Origin: Ophiura sarsii
Taxonomy: Eukaryota > Echinodermata > Ophiuroidea > Amphilepidida > Ophiuridae
Direction of reading: 5' to 3'
DNA: 64,000 nucleotides
Assembly (NCBI GenBank): GCA_035610835.1
Contig: CM069452.1
Location: 13,301,753-13,365,752, forward strand
Part shown: piece by piece, positions 25,480-37,881 of the stretch
How the letters are laid out: each line of letters begins with the position of its first letter
How positions within the stretch are numbered: position 1 is the first letter of the stretch
The notes under the pieces: model-generated
What the model was told of the DNA's origin: nothing
What the model saw: the letters and a program-made list of their open reading frames with translations, nothing else
The model's database searches: none
Program-made: the position numbers and the translations under genes

Positions 25480-26190
25480 CAAAAGCACTTACAAATACAC
25501 ACAGTATTAGGCATTTGATGTACATGTACATATGACAACTGCAAGTGTTGTGTGCCAGAGAGATACTTGATGAGCACTTAATTTGTCACTCAAAAATCTA
25601 TCTATAACAACCATAAAGACTACTGTGATAGTCCATCAAATGCATTTTAAAAGTATGCACAATATAAGAGATTTGATAAACATGTGACATCCATGTGACA
25701 TGCATGTGACAATCATTTGTGTTGTGTCACAGGGATAAATGATAAGCACTCTATCTGTACTTCAATATCTAATTCACTTGGTTACTTGTAGCAACCATAA
25801 AGACAACCAATCACAATGTGACATATGCATTTTTAAAGTACATAAAACAAAAGGCATGATACTGCATATTAAACAATCCCCTATGAAATGATATAATGAC
25901 GAGATCAAGAAAAGGATTTCATGCACAATGTGATTTATTATTAAGATCAAGATGACACTTTACATGTGACAATTACTTGTGTTATGTGTCTTGTCGGAGA
26001 GATAAATGATAAGCACTCTAATCTGAACATCAATATTCAAGTTCCCTAATCGTGTATAGCAACCATAAACACTACCCATCACAGTGTGACAAATACGCTT
26101 TAAAAGTACACACAAAAAGGACATGATACTGCATATTTACCAATCCCTATGAAATGATGAAATGACAAGATCAAGAACAATTGAAAGATC
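25480..26190 (+). repeat. Degenerate tandem repeat, about three units
   Basis: The block TGACAATnACTTGTGTTnTGTGTC, AGATAAATGATAAGCACTCTA, TAGCAACCATAAAnACTACC, CACAnTGTGACA recurs at about 25525-25635, 25700-25830 and 25965-26095. The longer spacing in the last unit comes from extra sequence with ACTGCATATT and ATGAAATGATGAAATGAC, itself repeated at 25863 and 26130. Confidence 0.7.
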
Positions 26191-26789
26191 CCAAATATAA
26201 TATGTCAACATTCATATGACTCCTTCTTGCAGACATGGTATATTATAACAGCTGTGGTGTGCTGCTAACAGAAGCGGAATTAAAGACTTATAATATCCAA
26301 GAATGGAATGGTGGGGTTATAGGATTTCCTACAGGACGAGCACTAACGGACTTCGACCGTGGTCACCGTGTAATCTGGGGGTATTTGACAATTATTTGTT
26401 CAATTTCGTCGTCAAGGCGTACGGCATCTCATTTTAACATTTTTACGCACATACTGGTGCCTGATGCGACTGATGTGCATCCGTTCCATTGCTGAACAAT
26501 CGCAATCCGGCGCAGCCCCACCCTCAAAGGCAAAGCGCATGGCACAACGCAGCACAGTTTCATGCGCAAGGGCGTGCATTGCATTTTTAATTAGTGTGGA
26601 ATGTCACAATAACAATTCACATCTCATTTTGGATTTGGGTGCCAGTGCAACTTCTTGAGTTTATAGTATTCTTTGGGATTTCCCAATGACATTTTAAAAG
26701 TTTCATATAGCAACTAATGGCCACTAAAATATTCAGGTATCTAGCCTGTGATAATAATTAATCTTTTCACTCATGGTGGTCAAGAAATT

Positions 26790-26920
26790 AAAAATTCATT
26801 CCTTGACCGGGATTGAAGCCAGGACCTCCTGAACTCCAGACAAACGCTCTTCCAACTGAGTTAACATGGACAATTGGTATATAAGCGTAAGAAATGCATC
26901 TAAAGGCTTAGGGTTCAACT
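26790..26920 (-). mobile_element. tRNA-derived SINE fragment
   Basis: Minus-strand 26870-26801 reads TGTTAACTCAGTTGGAAGAGC (A box, D arm) and GGCTTCAATCCCGG (B box), a tRNA-like head with a long anticodon region. TTAGGGTTCAA follows at about 26910, possibly the decayed CCCTAA/TTAGGG terminus seen in the other tRNA-like units. Confidence 0.5.
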
Positions 26921-27639
26921 TCCCATATTTCTCCTACCTCTCTAGCGAGAAGATTGATGAAGAAATAATATCGATTCTATCAAATTAAACATGAAATCAA
27001 AGATACTTAGTTCACGAGGTAGGTGGAAGTGATGATAATAATTAATATTTCCCTTCATGGTGGTTAATTGCTTGTGTTTAAAAGCAATTAACCTCATTAT
27101 TAGCCATATTGGTATCAACAGGAATACCTTTTGGTTAACATTTTTCTTTTACTGGAAGTCAATTTTACACAGAATCAGCTGAGCAATTTCACTCCCTAGG
27201 AAACAAGGTCTTCTAAGCCCCTCTTGTTTTATATATAGCCTTCAAAATATACAATCTGGTTTAAATACAGACAACAAGGCTGATTTCATAAGGAATTTCA
27301 GAAACATAAAGCAAATTCTACAAAATAGGATGATTTAAGAAAAACGAAGCAAAAGATAAGTTTGTACAATATTTATTTAACAAGACTGGGACTTCCAAAC
27401 ATGACCAATTAAAATGACCAATTGTTCTTCTAACAATACCCATCACTACTGTCCCTAATAAGACAGATCAGCTAAACCTTACATGAACTATTGACTATTT
27501 TATTTTATTAATAATGAAACTTGGGTTTACAGTTGGCTTTACAGTTGGCTCGAGGGTTCAGCCTGAAGTGAGGTATTTCGGTAAAATTTAGTGTATCCCT
27601 TCTCTAAGCTTACCGGATAGTACGCAACCCATGTTGCAA

Positions 27640-27765
27640 TCAGACATTTTGCCAAGGCACCGCAGGCTAAACATATTCTTCCAAGGCACTGCAGGCCAAA
27701 CACGATTCCAAGGCACAGCAGGTCAAACATTATTCCAAGGCACTGCAGGCCAAACATTATTCCTG
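27640..27765 (+). repeat. About 31-bp tandem repeat, four units
   Basis: CCAAGGCACTGCAGGCCAAACA recurs with small changes at 27653, 27681, 27709 and 27736. Confidence 0.8.
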
Positions 27766-28525
27766 TAATCCCTGATTTCATGTTTCAATGAAATAAAAAT
27801 CACCTCAAGATGCAGCAAAACTCAAAAATTGTACACCTAAGGAGCCTGATTGGTCGGAAGGCACTGCTAACAATTTAAGTGACCAAGTGCGCAAGAGATA
27901 GGTTTTAATTTTGGTTCTTCATTTCATAAGTCCGAGGATTGAAAGTCTGCTTGTAGAGATATGAACCATGCCCTTATTACAAACTAATCATATGAGGAAA
28001 GTGATTACATCAATATATACAAATTAATATTTGAACAATCATGACAGGGCATAAAAAGGTTAGCCATGATTTCAGATGGCAACTACCTGTGCTGTATGTC
28101 AAATAGACTGATATTTTATAGCTATTGCATAATTTGGTCTGGTTCGGCATCCTACTTCAGTCATTTATCGACTGGCTGCTGACCGACGGAAGTGGCGTGT
28201 CATCACCAAAGTCACGAGCTGTCAGTCATGACAGAAAAACGTACAAACCAACCAATAATTTGGTCAGCAACAAGACATAATGATTTATTGTAATCCCAAT
28301 CCAGATATATAGTAAATAGAGTATAGTGGTGACATTTTAAAATTCTAATTGATTTGCAAAGCACAGTGCACTATGTGACTTATAATGCATGCGAATCTCA
28401 AATAGAGAATTCATTTTACATTGCCATCATTATAGAAGATAGCAGACACATGGAATTTAACTGTGCATTTTTTACAAATCATGAAATCATAAATATTAAA
28501 GCATATTCAATTACCAAAGTTATGC

Positions 28526-28755
28526 TTAACACTTTCCACGTGGCAGGCTTCTGCAGACGACATTCTAAAATGTCACAAAATGTTTCAAATATCATTAAAT
28601 TTCATTACCATATTTGGAATCAACATGATAAATGCATTAAAATAAGTACAAACATGACTAATACTGGTTCTGTAATCCTTAAGATAGACCTTCAAATTTG
28701 AGAAAGATTTCTGAAAAATCTGTTTTATATATGGTAAAACCAATTATGAATTATG
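28526..28755 (-). mobile_element. Family-D MITE, copy 2 (inverted)
   Basis: Reverse orientation: TTAACACTTTCCACGTGGC, then TTCTGCAGACGAC, ending ATATATGGTAAAAC. The far terminus is degraded. Confidence 0.6.
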
Positions 28756-29288
28756 GATATTTCAATATGTATTTTAGAGCAGACTATCATAAACTTCCCT
28801 GTCCAGCTGACAATTCATTTCATTTGATAGACTTATTTCAGCTCTAATATAAACTAATTATTTTTGTTCAAACAATTATATTATTAACATCAATAAAAAA
28901 AAATCAACAACAATGACTGGGCATATAATAAGGAAAACCTCCAGAAATAGGTCAACCATACTGGAATAAAGCATGCGGTAGTGATCTTGTTCTACTTCAT
29001 TTATATTGATAGGTTATAGCTCTTATTATTATTAATCTGTTTGACCTATTTGGGAAGATCTCAGTGACACACATGGGAATATCCCTCACTTGTATGAATT
29101 GTCAAAATCTTAATTCTGAATCAAACGAAATGGTGCACTGTCGAATGCAAAAGTTTATAGTGCATTCAGTGGTGTAATAAGGCAAGTACAGACAAGTCAT
29201 TTATGCTTTTTTAAAGTTGGGTACATCAAGTTTCAAGTTACTACAATGTCTCTATGACAGATATTCTGAAAAATTGCTAAGAGCAATG

Positions 29289-29993
29289 CTGATAACATAC
29301 TAAGGTCGCTTCGCGTCGCTCCTATGATGAGTTTTACATAATAATTCAAAAAACCTTCCTCTGATAGCGACCATCACAGCGACCTGCAGCGACTTCCCGA
29401 AACAGATCAAGCGATCCCTTGACTGGAAACGACCAGTCGTGGCCAGTTGACTTCGATTTAAATGGAACGATCGGTCGCTAAAGACGTAATGAACATCATA
29501 TTATTTCAGCCAATAAGGAAATGTTATTTTGCGTGGAAATTAGCATAATTGAGACCTGTCATCACAAAATGAGCGTTAAGTCGGAAAACTTAGTTTTGAG
29601 GTTTGTCCAGATTCCAGATAATACTCAGGAAACAAGCTTTAAAATGATATGTAACATGTAATAATTGCTCAATGTTTTTCCTGTCAAAAATCAAATTGAA
29701 GTTGCAAAATGTCTTTGTTTTCTATTGATTTTTGGCATGTTCATTGGACCATATCTCCTAATGCACATTGGCGACTTAACGCTCATTTTGTGGTGACAGG
29801 TCTCAATTGTTATACACAGCCATTATCCAGCATACGAGCTGTGTGTTACATCTTGTCGTCTGCATGACCAAGAAAAGAATGAAATATGTGCAACTTGTAG
29901 TAGTTCTATGCGACCTATGGCGATTGGCAGCCGCCATAAGTCGCATCAAACTACTTGAGCTACTAGGTGCTGCGACCCGGGACTGGCTAGTAT
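29289..29993 (-). mobile_element. Family-F-like element, interrupted by a 265-bp MITE
   Basis: The left end CATACTAAGGTCGCTTCGCG and the right end CTGCGACCCGGGACTGGCTAGTAT correspond to inverted family-F termini; several GCGACC/GGTCGC motifs recur inside. The family-G element at 29546-29812 is nested in it. Confidence 0.5.
29546..29812. mobile_element. Family-G MITE with about 37-bp inverted repeats
   Basis: Left end ATTGAGACCTGTCATCACAA followed by AATGAGCGTTAAGTCG; right end CGACTTAACGCTCATTTTGT then GGTGACAGGTCTCAATT. The arms are almost perfect complements, giving a unit of about 265 bp. Confidence 0.75.
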
Positions 29994-30636
29994 ATAATGA
30001 GCATTACTTAACTGTTGGAAAGTTGAGTCTCCAGTCATGACTTATTACACCACTGATGTAACATAAAGATTACCTCATTCTTGAACATTTAAGAAACCTG
30101 CCTCAATTTACCTGAGATCCGTAATATAATTCCTGTTGTGTTATGATATGCATCAACCATTTAATCCAAGCAATGAAGACAACATATATCTAGACACCAT
30201 CTCACATACAAATAAAGAAGCTTTCAATCGTTCCGGCTGCACTCATGCAAAGGAATAAACGCCAACAGTATCACAACAAGACTGATGTTGAAAGTATCAC
30301 ACAAACATTGTCATGGTATCCTAGCAACATCCTCAGGTTCGGAAACAACTTTTATAACTTGGCACCATAGCCAGGCTAATTTGTTGTCACCTTAAGGTAT
30401 TCAGGCTTCCTATATTCATATATTGATATTCCTGGTCTATATTTAAGGTCGTGAGAACTAAGTCACTATTTTATGACAAGGAAAATAGTTAAAAACAAAT
30501 CAAAGAAACCTGAAAGGAAAAAGTATACAGCCATATATATGTAGTTGCTATGGATACCTCATCCTTTAAAAGTAATACTCTGGATATACTCCATTCATTC
30601 AACTCTGCGCAGTGATGTCAGAGGGTATTCTATTGT

Positions 30637-30850
30637 TCAATACAGGATTTTTGCATAAAAACCGAAAATTATCATTGATTGCATAGGTACAAGCACCAGT
30701 GCATTTGAACCATGCATGCTACTTTCAGCTGCAATCAATGGATTACCCTCTGGGGTCAATGCCCAGGTGTAGATGAACAGAGTATAGCTAAAGTTACTGA
30801 AGCTCGTTTCCTGGGAAATGATGTTTCTCTGTAAGCACCTGTTAAACATA
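30637..30850 (-). pseudogene. Possible coding remnant (WD40/EED-like resemblance, weak)
   Basis: The minus strand reads open for 73 codons with the motif TWALTPEGNPLIAAESS. This loosely recalls a WD40-repeat strand of the polycomb protein EED (form C-A-W-x-x-x-x-x-x-x-x-P-L-L-A-V-A-G-S), but the GS-R-G turn is not preserved. It could be a processed-pseudogene fragment, a real exon of another gene (TTAACAG and TTACAG precede it in sense), or chance. Confidence 0.2.
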
Positions 30851-31055
30851 AAATACATTTGTGTAAGACATAAACTTACAGCCTTTATAGGCTTTAATTT
30901 CCAAGCTCTACGATTTGTACAAAATTGTATCTGTTATTGATTTAGAATATTTGGCAGCCCTTCAGCCAAAAGAGCTTATGTTAGAAATGCCAAATCATGA
31001 TACACTAATTGAAGCAGGGTGTGAGAAGTTTGACGGTCCCAATAACACAGAGTCC

Positions 31056-31275
31056 TATAGTTTCATCAGTTCCAAAAATATTCGTTTTTATCTCTCTGCG
31101 TGCAACAGTAATCCAAGCGTACATGTGCAATTATGGCCACACACACAGGGTTTTGGCCACATGCATGTATCACACATGATGCTCACGCTTGTTGCCGCTC
31201 ATGTGCGCCTGTGTCCTTCTGTATTCAATTGCTGTTGTAATGAGGCTTCGCCAATTTGGAACTGCTCAAACTATA
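31056..31275. mobile_element. Family-A MITE (about 220 bp)
   Basis: Terminal inverted repeats TATAGTTTCATCAGTTCC and GGAACTGCTCAAACTATA, continuing into TTGGCGA-type sequence. The CpG-rich middle with ATCCAAGCGTAC and CACATGATGC is shared with the other copies. No coding capacity. Confidence 0.75.
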
Positions 31276-31623
31276 GCTCCCAAAGACTCACATGGAATAA
31301 GCTGCAATTTTGCAGTTGAAGCTAAGAAACTTTTGATGCGTGCAGTTTGGAACACACACATTTAAGATAGACCTAGGACTCTCAGTTATTCGCTCTTTGC
31401 ATGGATCCACCATTTGCGAGGAGAGCCTCAAATTGGTACCATATGGAATGGGAATATTCCATAACATTATGTAACTAGTTCGATTCTCTCTGTACAATAT
31501 GACTGGTCATGCAGTGAGACATTGTGGAATTATGCAACACTTTCGTTCAATGAGATTCTAGTTTGAGGCTCTCCACGCAAATGGCGGATCTGTGCAAAGA
31601 GCAAATAGGACTCACAAGTCACT

Positions 31624-31900
31624 GTCATAATGCTATGGACATAATTCAAGTTATATACCGCATATATAGATTCCTGTCATTTGATTGGTTAAAAGTGAGG
31701 GGATAATTTCAAGCTATTTCAAGCGAGCTGCGTCCAGATGCATGAAATGTGTGAACAGCTATGCATGCATGCGAGTAATGATTTCAAAATCGGGGTGCGC
31801 GGTCATTTTTGGAAGCGCCTGGTACGATCTCAGGGTTTATGCATGTACACACGGACAACATACACATGCATTGTTGGAATTATGTCCATAGTATTATGAC
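31624..31900. mobile_element. Family-J MITE, copy 1
   Basis: Ends GTCATAATGCTATGGACATA and TATGTCCATAGTATTATGAC are inverted repeats. The interior shares TGCATGCATGCGAG-type and CGGTCATTTTTGGAAGCG-type sequence with the copy at 61759. Confidence 0.72.
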
Positions 31901-31980
31901 CCTGACTATAATGACAAGGTCGTAGTCCCTGGAACTCAATTTGTTGTATAACTAAGAATATAAATTCTCATTTAACTTAC

Positions 31981-32113
31981 CTCGGCTTTTTGATGTCTTG
32001 AAACTTTTAATTTGACAGGGCCTGGTTGGAGAGCACCAAATACCCTATGTGCATCGTTTAATGAGACATTGCGTAGACTTGTACCATTGACTTCAAGAAG
32101 CATTGCGCCACGG
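31981..32113 (-). CDS. PDZD2-like: Exon E: C-terminal part of PDZ domain 2
   Basis: A 133-nt exon with acceptor CTGTTACAG and donor GTAAGTTAA. One base completes Cys (TG|C) after exon D, and 44 codons end in phase 0. RGAMLLEVNGTSLRNVSL is the betaD-betaE region (usual form GDxLLEVNG), followed by NDAHRVFGALQPG (alphaB) and PVKLKVSRHQKAE (betaF). Domain 2 is therefore complete and split over exons D and E at the DGRL turn, a common intron site in PDZ genes. The usual Gly-Asp before LLEVNG is replaced by Gly-Ala-Met, and the first alphaB residue is Asn instead of His; both suggest a diverged or weak peptide pocket. Confidence 0.87.
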
Positions 32114-33763
32114 CTGTAACAGATACAAAGAAATCAAACATTTTAATTAACAATACCAGTGACTAAATTTTCAGTGGTGAAAATATTGTCCTTTCAATAA
32201 CCGAGAACAGGTTGGAAGTGAGCATGAGCACAATAAGTATTTTGGCAATGAAGCTCCTGATCCCAATCTTACTTAAGCCTAAATATATATCCTTTCCTTC
32301 TCTATCTGTATGGTTCACTTGACATAAACACAGGCAGACGAGCTGTGCATTGAATAGCTTGCTACCGCCATTCTTAGCAGACTAATGCCTGCTTTTCCAT
32401 ATTGTATCACTCCAGATAACACTCCCAAAATAAGTATAGGGTCTGAAAGCCGGGTCTCTTGGGTAACACTTATCATCATCATCATCCTTGCAAGATACAG
32501 GTACTGATAAACTTCATTGAGCCACAAACCAGCGCTTAATGCAAAGGCATGACTTGTTACAAACAAAAACCTACCGTTGATGATCATATCCAAGAGTGCG
32601 ATTTCTTCGCCGATTCAATGCCATAATTACAGCCCAATACAAATAAACTAGACTTCTTAGGAATATAGATATTCCTTCAAAAGTTTGTCAGTGTATTTCT
32701 TAATTGCTGAATTAGTTTCCTGGTGTGGTGTCCATTAAAAGTTGACAATGTTGATCATGACACAAAAGTTAACTATATTCAATGAGTGGTAACTGTTGCT
32801 GATGATACACCGATTCACAATATAGAGCAGCAGATGCCTCGGAAGGTTAATGTACATTATCTGTTGCTCATCAGACCAGATGTCTCAAGCTGATTATCCA
32901 TTTTAAACTTTTGTTCAGTTTTATTGTTCAACTAGATCACATATGCGGTCACAATACGCTAATTGGGTGCCAAGCTTCTATGCCTACTGGGTGAGGTCAT
33001 GAAGAAGAACATACTGAACAGAATAGCTCACATAGTCATTCATGGAGTCTTACCTAACAATTCATAATGAAAAAATAAAACCATTCTATGCAAATCAACT
33101 GACTAACTAGTTTTTAATTTTATGTGCTCTAATTTCACCAAGTCAATAATAGTGTAACTCTTATAATCTAAGCCCAAATTTGATTTAATTAATATGGGAC
33201 TTCTTCTAAGTCTTGGCATCTTGTGTAGGAATACCAACAGCTGACTGACTAACTGTAGGATTACACTGGTTGTTAGGTTTATTTATACATAGAGATCTAT
33301 AAATGGCTAATAGTGACTTCTAGAGCCCTATCTAACCGTAATGACAAGGCTAACAAGATGTCAAATCAAATATATCACAGGCTGTTTATATAGTTATTAA
33401 CAGATTAATAGCAGTGCGTCATCTGCATGATTGAAGTAAATCAACATACGCACTGAAGATGAGAGGAACAATATCTATGAGCCACACTATAATTAATTTG
33501 AATGCCTTTCAACAATGTCAAGGAATTGGAAGATTTGCTTTCTTTTAAACAATTAAGAAATTCTACACAAAATTCCACAGGATCAATGTTTTCAATTCGA
33601 AACTATAATTGTCTAAGATTATGATATGTTTCCTTTGGATTTTAAAACATACCCATTCATGTTTGTTATTAATTCTTGCATGAAACTTATAACATGGCAA
33701 AAGGTATTGCCATTATGAACACATGACCAAGTCTATCAATAGAAGAACAGTCAATGACCAATG

Positions 33764-34773
33764 TACAGTCCTCAAAATAAGTAACTGACCCGGTAATAAA
33801 TATATTCTTAACTCCTAAACTATAGCTCCTATGTAAAAATATTAAATTTTAAAGTTGTAAGGAAATCTCTTTTCTTCAATTTGAGGCATTGTTCATGAAG
33901 ATTGGTTAATAAATGAGAACACTACATTGATAAGGATAGAACAAAGTGCAGTTTACGTTTTCACACTTGGACTTGGAATTTGAACATGCAGGACCGTGTG
34001 ACAGGTATGTGTATGGGCTGCATTAATCAATTGATGCATCCCTAATCCTCTTCTTACTACTACTACTACTACTACTACTACCTGACATTTATACCGCGCC
34101 AAAAACCAATAAAATTGCACTAAGGCGCATAAAAACACAAACAATGGATGAAAAAAATAAATACATAAGTCAAATAACAGCAGAAAAGTCAATGCAAACA
34201 TGATGAAATAAGTTATTGATTGTAAGCATTATAGAAGAGATGTTGCTTGAGCAGTTTCTTGAATATGTGAATTGAGGAAGCACATTTAACATGATTTGGT
34301 AATGCATTCCAAAGTTTAGGTCCATAGCAAGAAAAAGATCTGTCGGCGAACGTTGAACGATGTGTCCTGTGCTCAGTGAGAATGAAAGAGGCAGTTGAGG
34401 TCGAGCGAAGATTGCGGTGAGATGTTGAAACATGAAGTAGTTCAGAAAGGTAGTCAGGAGCTGTCTGGTGAAGGCATTTGAATACTATTACTACCAACCT
34501 GTGAGTTATCGCTACCAGTTAATCAATAATCTGCCTGTTCCTAGTCCGAGGCTGAGTGTTGACAAACAAAATGTCAAAATTAAAAACTGACTTTGTTTTG
34601 GTTTTGGGCTCATAACTGAGTTATTATTCATTCAATCTTCACGTGTAATATCTCAAATTGAGGAAAGGAGATTTCCTTACAACTTTATAATCTAATATTT
34701 TTACATAGGAGCTATAGTTTTGGAGTTGAGAGGATATTAATTACCTGGTCTGTTACTTATATTGAGGACTGTA
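33764..34773. mobile_element. TACAGT-ended DNA element, split by a LINE insertion
   Basis: Left end TACAGTCCTCAAAATAAGTA and right end TATATTGAGGACTGTA, with inverted similarity continuing about 165 bp (AAGGAAATCTC / GAGATTTCCTT; ATAGCTCCTATGTAAAAATA / its complement). TA flanks and the TACAGT start suggest Tc1/mariner ancestry. The centre holds the LINE 3' end at 34055-34497. Confidence 0.75.
34055..34497 (-). mobile_element. LINE 3' end (CR1/L2-like), 5'-truncated, with (TAG)n tail
   Basis: Minus-strand 34497-34213 encodes 94 residues of the C-terminal part of a non-LTR retrotransposon reverse transcriptase: FKCLHQTAPDYLSELL, then SFSCYGPKLWNALPNHVK and a helix IFKKLLKQHLF. In such elements this segment follows the RT fingers/palm; nothing of those is left here. 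After the stop come a 3' UTR with GGCGCGGTATAAATGTCAGG and a tail of about nine GTA units, typical for CR1/L2-type elements. The copy lies inside a TACAGT-ended DNA element (33764-34773). A possible duplication, TTAATCAAT, occurs at 34023-34031 and 34518-34526. Confidence 0.75.
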
Positions 34774-35471
34774 CATTAGATATGACTAACACAGTACTGA
34801 AGGCCACGTGGCTAAAATCATGTTTTCAAACATTGTTTTATAAATAAATCTGGTAAAATTCCTGATACCTTTCTTCTTTACTTTAACATAACCAATGATC
34901 ATAATATCAAATAATCCAAAATTCCGACAAAAATGACATTCTAGGAAGTAGCTGCATGATCACATTTCCAGACACTTTTTAAACTTTTTGTATAAAACAT
35001 TTTAACAACATCTTTTCTACCATAGTAAAGCCTGAAACATTTCAGTGAACTTATCCGCAAATTTGCCAAGGAAATGAACAGTCTTGTTGTCATGACAACT
35101 GAATATCATTGTTAGCATGGCAGACTAGGCTAATATCCTACAGTCGAGCTGCATGGGCATTGGTTGTAAACTGAAGGAAAACAATATTTCAAATTTGTAT
35201 GTTGTAATTGGTTGAACTAAGTTACAAAGGGTCATTGTGTGAAGCATGCAGTAACCAGAATACTTATTAATAAGACAGATATATGGCAGCTGAAATTATT
35301 CATCTCATTTCACAATACCAAACCACTGTGAAACCCAATGTCTATTCTCCAGCTATACATGTACATACTTAAATCTACAAATACTGCAAATATATCATCT
35401 ATCCTCAGGTTTTATAATGGGCTGAATGGGCATAATTTCAATTGTCTTCCATTCTGTCATTACATATTTAA

Positions 35472-35678
35472 CCCCCTGAGAACTACTGGCCGATTGGTTA
35501 AAACGATGGATACATCATTAATTGCACCAATGAGAGACATTGTTGGAATAATTGTATCCCTGATAAAGATGGGAGTGAAACATTTCACAAGCTATATTTG
35601 AATTGGCTATTCAAATGAGTACACCTTGTAATAAACCAATCAGAACCACTGTAAAATAGACAGGTAGACCCCAGGGGG
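35472..35678. mobile_element. Family-B MITE (piggyBac-like, TTAA duplication)
   Basis: A 207-bp unit between TTAA at 35468-35471 and 35679-35682, with ends CCCCCTGAGAACTACTGG and CCCAGGGGG. Near-equal length and TTAA flanks in both copies support one non-autonomous family. Confidence 0.75.
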
Positions 35679-36150
35679 TTAACATGATCAAAAGGTTTTC
35701 TCTGTTCTGACCTCCTATTCATATAGCCTACACTAATCAGTCGCAAGAAAGAATAAAAGTGATTTTAAATATTCAGTCATAAAATAAAACCTTTTTCAGT
35801 TTACCATTTCACTAAAGTTCTATTCCAACCTATCTTGAGTCCTTAATGCTCCAGGGTGTCTGATGATGTGGATTACTTTTGTTTAGACATCATGATTGGA
35901 AAGGAAATGATCTGGCTTCTGATAAAAATAATTGCCGCTGTTGTTCAGACTTGAGCATCTACACGGGCACATGTCACGTTACTATTTGGTCATGTGCACA
36001 ATGCTAGTGGGTTTATGTGCATGATTTAGGCCTAAAATACATTCCACTATGATTTTTGTATACAAGAGAGGAATTAAGGGTAACTCAATAAACAAGTGAA
36101 CATTTATGACAATTGTAAGCAAACAAGAATTTTGAGGATGAGAATAAGCC

Positions 36151-36438
36151 AAGGCACAAGATAAGCGGGCGATTTTTACCCCTCGGTCCTCCTGCCATAG
36201 CGCCCGGTAATGCTGAAAAATAAACAACCGAGCGCTGATATTTTGTCCAAACCAGCGCCCGTTGATGATCGGTAAGCTTGCCTAAGACATCGAATTTCGA
36301 TTTGACAATACGATTTAATAAAAAGTTAGCTCCCGGTAGATTGAAAGTAGCTCCTGGTTCTCAATAAATCCCATAATCCGGGCGCTTACTTTTAAAAAAA
36401 GTAGCTCCCAGTAAAAAAGCTGTTATCTTGAGTCTTGG
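36151..36438. mobile_element. MITE with 8-bp duplication (AATAAGCC)
   Basis: AATAAGCC occurs at 36143-36150 and 36439-36446. Ends AAGGCACAAGATAAGC and GTTATCTTGAGTCTTGG form an inverted repeat offset by two bases. Internal GCGCCCG(G/T)T and AGCTCCCGGTA motifs recur. hAT-like by duplication length only. Confidence 0.65.
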
Positions 36439-37543
36439 AATAAGCCATTCTATAATTTTATTTAATCCTCATCCAAATTTGAAGATTTCATAATTTTAGA
36501 TACTAAATTTTAAGCTAATTGTATTTCATGACAATGTAGTCCTAATGATTAGAAATCTTATTGTCCTGTGTACATTTTGCTTCACTATGGAGAGAGACAT
36601 TTCCACATGCAATGTACAGCAATTTACTGAATTCCCCATTTTTTTAAGTTCCACTAAACTTTCGCAGTTCAAAATTCATTTAGATGCTTTTTTTTTATAA
36701 TTCCAGGGCCTTTAATTGGAACAAAAACCCAATTTATGAAACAAAATATATTTTTGTTTAATCTAATTTTCATCACCTGTCCGAAAATTAAAACGTCTGC
36801 TCTTTGAAAGAATTAAAAAAGGTGGGTAATGGGTATATTCCTCCCAACCCTGCCGATCCCATTCAACGGAACATTTTGCTCTTAGTCATTCATTGCTAAT
36901 TTGATGTGTTGAAACCATGGTGAAGTAACTGCCCTACTACACCCACTGTTTCATGTTACACATGATTACCATATCGCAGTATCTATCTCTTCTTAAAGGT
37001 CATGGATTGAAATAACCGTTGAAGATGTTATGTTAAATTTAGCTTTAAATAACTTGACTCCAACAGGTAATTTACCTGGGGATACACCTGGTGGCGCTTT
37101 ATAATGCGTGTTTGCTTTGCAGTATGCACATGAGTTAACGCAAAGATGATGACTCTTCCTTTTTATTTTTGAATGTTGTGCAAAACAGAAACTGTTGACT
37201 GTTAACCTACCCCCATAATAACCCTACACCTCATGGTGATTTCATGAGACTGTGACGTCATTTCATCGGTAATTGGACGCTGTTGATAATTATATGCGCC
37301 TATGTGACACACCAGCATATACACAGGATCTACATACTGTATAGGTACTGCGCTTGGAATGTCTTTGACTCAGTAATTCAAAATTGGCAATAGGGGATTT
37401 GCTTGAAATTTAAATAAATAATATTATTGTTATATAACAATATTGCAATCTCTTACAATGCCAATTGATATAAATAAAGTTAGTTGGTGATTTCAATGCA
37501 TATACTAGTGATCACATCACAATGTCACTGTTGTGGTTCCTAT

Positions 37544-37881
37544 CCCGGGGGGGGGGGGGGGGGGGTGTACTCGCCTAATACGGTTTACGGGTATGTGCCT
37601 CTCTAATGGGTCGCTTTTTTGCCAAAAATCCCTAAACATAAGGTATGATTTGTGCTGGAAAATCCCTAATAATGGGGTCACTTTTACAAATGGGTCTATT
37701 TCCGCGAAATTGTTGGCTATTTTCGTTAACATTTGGTCTATTTTGCCGATAATTTGCAAAATTGGGTCTATAATGAAGCATAATCCTTAGAAATGGGTAC
37801 CGTTTTTTCCAAAATCACCCTTAGAAATGGGTTGGGGTTTTGATCTCCAGTGGCACACCCAAACCAAACCAAATCCCCAGG
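37544..37881. mobile_element. CCCGGGG-ended element with 8- to 9-bp TSD and internal motif array (copy 2)
   Basis: GGTTCCTAT flanks it at 37535-37543 and 37882-37890. It begins CCC and a G19 run, then ACGGGTATGTGCCTCTCTAA, and ends GGCACACCCAAACC...CCCCAGG. The interior repeats an AAATGGGTC(T)ATTTT-like motif about eight times, the reverse complement of the kind of motif in copy 1. Confidence 0.78.

Noticed and set aside
30915..31060. Plus-strand exon reading VIDLEYLAALQPKELMLEMP
   Set aside because: Protein-like composition but no splice framing or recognised family, and it runs directly into a family-A MITE.
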